From Coraliomargarita algicola (lineage in GTDB: Bacteria > Verrucomicrobiota > Verrucomicrobiia > Opitutales > Coraliomargaritaceae): a DNA stretch of 64,000 nucleotides. The notes below the pieces were generated by a model. The model was given only the letters and a program-made list of their open reading frames with translations. It had not been told where the DNA came from and did no database searches. Of this stretch, positions 57,225 through 64,000 are shown piece by piece (position 1 is the stretch's first letter; each line of letters starts with the position of its first letter). A program made the position numbers and the translations under genes. The DNA is taken from contig NZ_CP138858.1 of assembly GCF_033878955.1 (NCBI RefSeq), positions 1,426,001 to 1,490,000 on the forward strand, read 5' to 3'.

Positions 57225-58517
57225 TTACTGATTCAATAGCGTCACCAACTCTGCAATGATCTGAGCTGCAAAATTAGCACAGCCACGATCATTTGGATGT
57301 AGCCCGCCGTAAGGCGAATTATCGCTATAAATTGCATTCTTAGCCTCCACTCCCAGATCAATGATCGCGATCTTATCATCTGCAGGATGATCCTGCTGAT
57401 GCAAAACGACCGACTGCTGCAGTGCATCCGCGTAATATTGCCCAAAAGGAATGATCAGCACGATATGAGCTTCAGGAGCGCTACGACGCAAAGCTGCCAG
57501 CGCCTGCACAATACTGGCGCGAGTATCACTCGGATCGGATCGGTGCAAGGTATCGTTAGGACCATAGTTGATCAGAATCAAAGACGGCTCTTGATTGAGT
57601 TCCCCGTGCCCACTGATGCGCCCCTGGCTGTCCAATAAAGAGTGATTATTGCCATCGATCTTATTCCAACGACTAAGCTCGTCGTGATAGCTGCCGCCCA
57701 CTCCGTCCTTAGAGCCTGAAATGACATAATAGCCCGGAACATCCCCTGGAGGCTGATCGCCCTTATTGAGCCAACCACTCCAACCACAGGCACTCACACC
57801 ATACTCCCAACCAATCCTGCGCAGTGCCTGACCGACCAAATACGAATATGACAAAAGTGGACTGGCTCCTATACCTTCAGTAATACTATCTCCGACGATC
57901 AAGGCCCAGCGAGCATCGGAGGAATTGGCGATCGGTCGACTCTGTGCATCCAATTGAACTCCTAGCACACGTAATACATTCAGACCTGACTTCCCCGGCT
58001 CACCCCAACGGTCTTGTTGCTGGGATCCACTCAAATATACACAGAGTTCGTGCCGCCCTGCGCCTTTTAAATTTTTGATCTGAATCTCCTCAGTGCAGGC
58101 CTGGTTCAAAGTCCATCGCCCGTCGATGGAGTAAGAGATTCGAGGCACCCCAGTATCTTTGGTATAAGTCGAAGTATCGAGTAAGATACTCGCTTCAGAA
58201 ACTGCTGCTGAACTTTCCCAAGTCACGCGAAAATAGGCACCTGGATTCCAAGTTTGCCTAAAAACATGACCCGAACGGTCGTCATCTCCCGTCCAATTTC
58301 CCGGTGAAAAAACGAAAGCCTCCGAATCGACGGGCACAATCACCCGATCGGTCGTCGTTTCTGCAACATCAGCCCACACGCACAGTGGCGTCGCACTGCT
58401 GACCAACGAAAGAGCGAGTAGACCGCGAGTAATCAATGCTTGATTGATGATCGCGGTAAAAGGCAGGTGCACACAACGAATCATGCGCAGGAGAGGGCTG
58501 TGGGATAGAGTCGACAT
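57225..58517 (-). CDS. exported SGNH/GDSL esterase, CE2-like
   Basis: 430 residues. A long N-terminus contains a hydrophobic export segment (ALITRGLLALSLVSSATPLCVWA, about 27-49). Residues about 60-185 form a beta-sandwich (YFRVTWESSAAVSEASILLD, GRHELCVYLSG). The SGNH hydrolase domain follows: nucleophile in WALIVGDSITEGIGAS, LILINYGPNDT, and the histidine in GGLHPND. The usual aspartate three before the histidine is glycine here. A jelly-roll plus SGNH architecture with a Ser-His dyad is known in carbohydrate esterase family 2, so deacetylation of polysaccharides is plausible. Confidence 0.78.
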   Translation of the reverse strand: MSTLSHSPLLRMIRCVHLPFTAIINQALITRGLLALSLVSSATPLCVWADVAETTTDRVIVPVDSEAFVFSPGNWTGDDDRSGHVFRQTWNPGAYFRVTWESSAAVSEASILLDTSTYTKDTGVPRISYSIDGRWTLNQACTEEIQIKNLKGAGRHELCVYLSGSQQQDRWGEPGKSGLNVLRVLGVQLDAQSRPIANSSDARWALIVGDSITEGIGASPLLSYSYLVGQALRRIGWEYGVSACGWSGWLNKGDQPPGDVPGYYVISGSKDGVGGSYHDELSRWNKIDGNNHSLLDSQGRISGHGELNQEPSLILINYGPNDTLHRSDPSDTRASIVQALAALRRSAPEAHIVLIIPFGQYYADALQQSVVLHQQDHPADDKIAIIDLGVEAKNAIYSDNSPYGGLHPNDRGCANFAAQIIAELVTLLNQ

Positions 58518-58592
58518 AGGTCGACGATCACAGTGTATCCCACAAATTAATTCAACATTGAATTAACTACTCAAACCAAAATCTTACGTGAC

Positions 58593-58973
58593 CTAAGTGT
58601 GACGCCCACCAAGCTCAGGAAAGTGTTTTTGAATCAAATCTTCCACAATCTCTGAATAGAGAGATGGCTTATTGTAGTAGGCGATATGATTCGCTTGAAG
58701 TTGTTGAATATCCTCATTTCCAAGCATCCCAGAAACAACAACAACCTTAATTCCGTTTGCCCTGCCCTTCGTTTCGACGGCAAACAGCGAGCCATTCCCG
58801 TCCGGGACCTGCTGATCGGCGATGAGGATGTCGACATGAACACTCTCATCGTCGAGAATCGCTTTAGCATGGGCAATGTCCAATGCGGAAAAGACTTTAT
58901 GACCACGACTCTCAATTTGCTCACAAGCGACTGCTGAAAGCTCGGGATCATCTTCGAGGAGTAAGACATTCAT
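58593..58973 (-). CDS. stand-alone response regulator receiver domain
   Basis: 126 residues, receiver domain only: LLEDDPELS supplies the acidic pocket, LIADQQVPDGNG the phosphoacceptor aspartate, VVVSGM the conserved S/T and YYNKPS the lysine. There is no output domain, so it may act as a phosphate shuttle or by protein contact. No kinase is adjacent. The nearest two-component genes are those at 50.6-53.8 kb. Confidence 0.88.
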   Translation of the reverse strand: MNVLLLEDDPELSAVACEQIESRGHKVFSALDIAHAKAILDDESVHVDILIADQQVPDGNGSLFAVETKGRANGIKVVVVSGMLGNEDIQQLQANHIAYYNKPSLYSEIVEDLIQKHFPELGGRHT

Positions 58974-59144
58974 ACGTAAACTTTATTTTCGGGGTAGAAG
59001 TATTAGAGCTGTCTATTATAAGATAGACTCACCAAGCACGACAAGCCTCAAATAGAACCGCTTTAGGATACGAAGCGAGTTGATTGTTGCGACTGACTGC
59101 ATTCAATTTTTTAATACCTACATTATTTTCAACCCTGACACAAC

Positions 59145-59483
59145 ATGCCCACTTACGTATATCAAGAAATTCTCCCCGATGGCTCCGACGGCGAAGCCTT
59201 CGAATATATTCAGCGTATGGCCGACGAGCCGCTGAAGACCCACCCCAAAACCGGTAATCCAGTGCGCAAGGTCTTTCACTCACCCAACGTCTCCAGCAAA
59301 TACACTGAAGGCGCGACCAAAAATAAATTGTCCGACGAAAATGTCGAAAAGAACGGTTTCACCCGCTACGAAAAAGACAAAGTCACGGGGCGCTACCACA
59401 AAACCGCTGGAAAGGACAAGCGTGCGCCCGATGTGGTGGATGCCAACAAGTTAAAGGAAATTCAGAAGAATGGCTTGATATAG
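59145..59483 (+). CDS. FmdB-like protein lacking the zinc-binding cysteines
   Basis: 112 residues. The beginning MPTYVYQEILPDGSDGEAFEYIQRMADEPLKTHPKTGNPVRKVFHSP follows the FmdB/zinc-ribbon pattern ('MPxYEYxCxxCGxxFExxQ...CPxCGxxVRR') residue for residue in spacing. However, both C-x-x-C knuckles are absent, and there is no cysteine in the protein. A lysine-rich C-terminal half follows (KDKVTGRYHKTAGKDKRA). It is divergent from the response regulator gene. The family role is uncertain (regulatory protein of formamidase in one case). Confidence 0.75.
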   Translation: MPTYVYQEILPDGSDGEAFEYIQRMADEPLKTHPKTGNPVRKVFHSPNVSSKYTEGATKNKLSDENVEKNGFTRYEKDKVTGRYHKTAGKDKRAPDVVDANKLKEIQKNGLI

Positions 59484-59596
59484 TGACCGATTCAGAAAAA
59501 AGCGGATAAAACGCGGCTGGAGTAGCGGAGCAAGTGTGGCACTCGCAGCAAAACACTACGGTTCGGCCTCCAACTCACGACTGACGCATTGACTGA

Positions 59597-61492
59597 CTAT
59601 TTGCTGCCTGGCATTTCGGGCAATGTGATACGAGCGCGTTCGCCCTCGGGGCCCCCACCTTCGACAATGGCACGACGCTGCCCTTGCAAAAGTGTCATGC
59701 GGTGACCACTCACCTTGCCACGATCATCTTCGACCACGGCCTCCCCTTCCAACACCAACTTGCCCTCTTGCGGGAGAATAATAGCTTTCTTAGCGGTCGC
59801 GGTGCGAACGGTCTGCTGAATGACGACATGATCCAGCGCTTCAATACGTTCCACCGCTAAAGGTGCATTGGAACCGGCCTCACTGGACTCGCGGGCGATC
59901 ACGTCGAGGCGATCACAAGTAGTTTCCAGATTGGTCGCCGTCACTCGGACGCCCTCGCTAAAGTGAAAAACTGTGCGCGTCGACTCTTCAACCATCCGAA
60001 GTAACTTACTGGTGACAACCGTCGCTTCTAGTTCTGGCTCTTGAACGGGCATTTCAACCGGCTCTACTTTTTCCTCAGCAAAAGCCGTGGTATCCTTAGG
60101 TGTAAAGGTTTCGTAACCTAGGTCGGGCATTTCAGGCAGGCGCACGACAACGGGAACGGCCTCGTCGCCTCGAATGATGGCGAGCTTGGGTTTGAGCTCC
60201 ATCATTTGCCCGGTCACGATAGCTTCACCATTGGTCACTTTGGGGTCCCCAGTCAGGACGGCACGCTCATCAGCAGGGAAAAAGGTAACTTTCTCCCCCG
60301 TGGCAATCTGCCCGTTTTGCTCGATGTGTACACCGCCGTCGGCAACAATATTCTTCACCTCGCCGACCTTGAGCTCGGTATCTGCCTCCCCTGGCGTGGC
60401 CTTAGCTGGCTGAGATTGGTTGGCGGTAATCATCATACGCGCAGAGCGCATCTGCACGGCACCTGACATCACTTCCACTGAACCATTGAACAGGAAATGG
60501 TTTTCGCCAGGTTGCTCTCGCATGGTAATCGTATCGGCTAATACGATGGTCTCAGAGGTCAGAGCCGCTGCGCCCTGTAGCCCGAGGCCGCCGGTCTCAG
60601 TCAAAATCATTTGTGAGCGCCCCGTAGATGAGCTGCCCTCAATAATAATCTCACCGGTTTGACTGCGAATAGTCTCACCACTCAGATAGGCCCCCTTGAG
60701 CACAATACTCGCGGAACCAGCCAGATTGGCCCTGCCCTCACGAGGATAAAACTGCGCTTCATCGGCCTTGACCGTTTTACCACTCTGCACAATCACCACA
60801 TTCTCTCGCGCGATAATTTGACGAATAGAATCCAGCTCACTCGGGGCGACCGCCGTAGCCACGCGCTCAGCCTTACCTGCGGGAGCATCTGCCAACGCGA
60901 TCAGCGTTTGACTGTGTAAATCCATATCGTTGGAAACCACATGCACCCCACCGGTAAATTCAAAATAGTATTCTTCCTCGGTAGTGCGTAAGACGAGACG
61001 CTCACTATGGATCTCCGTCTCGCTAACCACAGCGCCTTCAGAAGCTCCAGTATCCACAAAGGCCCCGGCAATGCCTTGCGTAAATTTCACCACCGTCTGA
61101 TTTTTGACCACAATCTCTTTAGTGGCACCAGACCACTCCCAGCCGATGCCGGAAATATTAAAATTGGCCCCAACGATCTCAATCGCCTCCTCCGAATAGG
61201 CGCGGTTCTCGTGCAAGCGCAAGGTCGCAGCAGGGCTATCCAGCGACAGTTCGAGCGCCATACGTTCATCACCGGTATACACACGCATAGCCATGCCCTC
61301 GACTCGCACTTGCTCCTCGCTGTCGTAGATGCCTTGCGCCCCCTGCAAAACCCACTGCGTGTAACCATTATCGCCGAAGCGTGGAAGGCGAAAGTTCTTA
61401 ATTGGGGCGTTGGGAGTCATCTGCCCCCAAACGGGGGCAGCCAGACAAACGAGGAGTATAAAAGAGAGAAATCGCGAAAAGCGCATGGACAT
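59597..61492 (-). CDS. large exported LptA/OstA-like protein
   Basis: 631 residues with a signal peptide (FSRFLSFILLVCLAAPVWGQ). Repeated beta-strand motifs of the OstA/LptA/LptC kind run through the chain: TQWVLQGAQGIYDSEEQVRVEGMAMRVYTGDERMALELSLDSPAATL, VKADEAQFYPREGRANLAGSASIVL, ATGEKVTFFPADERAVLTGDPKV, and KKAIILPQEGKLVLEGEAVVEDDRGKVSGHRMTLLQGQ. LptA proteins have about 180 residues, so this may build a long periplasmic bridge for lipopolysaccharide transport. The start is the ATG at 61492 or 61486. It lies 38 bases after aspS with a hairpin between. Confidence 0.78.
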   Translation of the reverse strand: MSMRFSRFLSFILLVCLAAPVWGQMTPNAPIKNFRLPRFGDNGYTQWVLQGAQGIYDSEEQVRVEGMAMRVYTGDERMALELSLDSPAATLRLHENRAYSEEAIEIVGANFNISGIGWEWSGATKEIVVKNQTVVKFTQGIAGAFVDTGASEGAVVSETEIHSERLVLRTTEEEYYFEFTGGVHVVSNDMDLHSQTLIALADAPAGKAERVATAVAPSELDSIRQIIARENVVIVQSGKTVKADEAQFYPREGRANLAGSASIVLKGAYLSGETIRSQTGEIIIEGSSSTGRSQMILTETGGLGLQGAAALTSETIVLADTITMREQPGENHFLFNGSVEVMSGAVQMRSARMMITANQSQPAKATPGEADTELKVGEVKNIVADGGVHIEQNGQIATGEKVTFFPADERAVLTGDPKVTNGEAIVTGQMMELKPKLAIIRGDEAVPVVVRLPEMPDLGYETFTPKDTTAFAEEKVEPVEMPVQEPELEATVVTSKLLRMVEESTRTVFHFSEGVRVTATNLETTCDRLDVIARESSEAGSNAPLAVERIEALDHVVIQQTVRTATAKKAIILPQEGKLVLEGEAVVEDDRGKVSGHRMTLLQGQRRAIVEGGGPEGERARITLPEMPGSK

Positions 61493-61495
61493 AAA

Positions 61496-61520
61496 GAAAC
61501 CCGGAGCAGTCTCCGGGTTC
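61496..61520 (-). terminator. hairpin between aspS and the LptA/OstA-like gene
   Basis: AACCCGGAG (61498-61506) and CTCCGGGTT (61511-61519) form a 9-bp stem with a 4-base loop. On the minus strand it is followed by TCTTT and, within 4 bases, by the next ATG. It could terminate aspS transcripts or act as an attenuator or ribosome-site hairpin for the downstream gene, which has no visible Shine-Dalgarno sequence. Confidence 0.55.
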
Positions 61521-61530
61521 CAGTCTTAAT

Positions 61531-63321
<1,791 letters not shown>

Positions 63322-63541
63322 AAGAGCGGCGATGAAAACACCTTACCCCCTCGAAACAAGCACGAAATAGAATCAAAACTCTAGATCCGAGGTCGCACAC
63401 AAACACGACGACACCACGCCGCTCGGCAACACGCCCTACGCCGCTGGCTTGGCTGCGCCGCCCAGAATCGTTCACACCACCGGCCGACAGCGCCTACCGT
63501 CAGTTGACAAGCCGACGGATACGACTCATTTGATCTAATGC

Positions 63542-64000
63542 ATGGCAAAAACTCTCGAAATTAAAGGCCCGATCGTCGTGGTCGCTCTCTTAGTGCTCAC
63601 AGGCATCGTCGGCTCGCTGTTTATCGCGCTAGGCCCAAAGGCCACCGAACGAGCCCCGGGAGTGGTGCATATCGGCGTGCGCTATGCCAACGAAATGAGC
63701 CTGGCCTTTAATCAATACGGTAAAGATGGTCCGGGCGCCACTATCGAACTGATCGCACCCGATGGCACTGTAAGCTACAAGCTGGAAAACCTAAAAATAG
63801 GACGTAATCTAATGCCGCTGCAGGACATGGCTGATGGCCCCTACACCGCTCGACTCAGTGCTCCAGGCTATCACCCCCGTGAAATCCCAATCGTGGTCGA
63901 TGGACGTATGATCAATCCCCCCAAGGGAGTTCAATTCGAGAAAGGCACTCACGCAGACTACAACATGCTCGGCGTGCGCTTCGAGGTGGCCGAGCCCAAG
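63542..64000 (+). CDS. membrane-anchored hypothetical protein, N-terminal part
   Basis: 153 codons from the ATG at 63542 stay open to the window edge. One N-terminal membrane anchor (PIVVVALLVLTGIVGSLFIAL, residues 10-30) is followed by a beta-rich extracytoplasmic domain with an Ig/carboxypeptidase-regulatory feel (IELIAPDGTVSYKLENLKIG, GPYTARLSAPGYHPREIPIVV), resembling PEGA/SdrD B-like modules. No function can be given from the visible part. It is divergent from aspS across about 220 bases without other features. Confidence 0.7.
   Translation, partial: MAKTLEIKGPIVVVALLVLTGIVGSLFIALGPKATERAPGVVHIGVRYANEMSLAFNQYGKDGPGATIELIAPDGTVSYKLENLKIGRNLMPLQDMADGPYTARLSAPGYHPREIPIVVDGRMINPPKGVQFEKGTHADYNMLGVRFEVAEPK

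Overview
The window looks like a chromosomal segment of a marine, polysaccharide-degrading member of the Verrucomicrobiota, probably of the Opitutae/Puniceicoccales type (Coraliomargarita- or Lentimonas-like). This is an inference from gene content: exported sulfatases with C-x-P-x-R motifs, GH29- and GH95-type fucosidases, a beta-helix GH141-like enzyme, giant prepilin-like proteins, a TPR/ExbB/ExbD export-energising locus, and no SusC/SusD pair. No rRNA, tRNA or CRISPR array was seen.

Region 1 (1-3.4 kb) is a decaying accessory or defence patch. It holds the 5' end of an IS4-type transposase, a gene whose C-terminus is overwritten by the IS end, a SIR2-like gene with a frameshift, an internally deleted DinD-like gene, and an AbiEi-like antitoxin fragment next to a perfect 12-bp inverted repeat. 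Region 2 (3.4-10.1 kb) is a six-gene redox/detoxification operon: two zinc-free quinone reductases, an LLM flavin oxidoreductase, an SDR, an ABM monooxygenase and a cupin. It is divergent from an AraC regulator and is followed by RidA. Region 3 (10.1-14.4 kb) has palindromic dispersed repeats, a two-helix membrane protein and a large secreted CsgG/TPR-like protein.

Region 4 (14.4-45.4 kb) is a block of minus-strand operons that appear to form one sulfated-fucan programme. Operon 1 is a GH43-like beta-propeller enzyme, a sulfatase and GH95. Operon 2 is two TPR proteins, ExbB, two ExbDs and a TonB-like protein fused to a VWA domain. Operon 3 is a sensor kinase with discoidin-like sugar-binding domains and a NarL-type regulator. 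Operon 4 is a GH141-like protein, a GH29 fucosidase and a sulfatase. Operons 5 and 6 are duplicated sets of a ~1217-residue GspK-like prepilin protein with ~225-residue exported partners. Six leaders in this block carry a similar 14-bp alternating purine/pyrimidine motif (consensus ACGYRTAYRCRTGA), which suggests a common regulator.

Region 5 (45.5-57.2 kb) looks like a sigma-54-controlled envelope/osmotic stress regulon. It contains a DUF1328 membrane peptide with an entericidin-like lipoprotein, OpgG-X-OpgH (osmoregulated glucan synthesis), a membrane sensor kinase (frameshifted in a T5 run) with an NtrC-class activator, another small lipoprotein, and a phospholipase D/TVP38 fusion overlapping an EEP-family phosphodiesterase. 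Two intergenic regions each carry a pair of TTGCA-N3-TGCACG dyads 32-33 bp apart, flanked on both sides by promoters of the form TGGCAyn-N4-YTYCT about 30-50 nt before the start codons. I consider this the most interesting system in the window.

Region 6 (57.2-64 kb) has a CE2-like SGNH esterase, a single-domain response regulator, a cysteine-less FmdB-like protein, a large LptA/OstA-like protein, aspS, and the start of a membrane-anchored protein that runs off the window.
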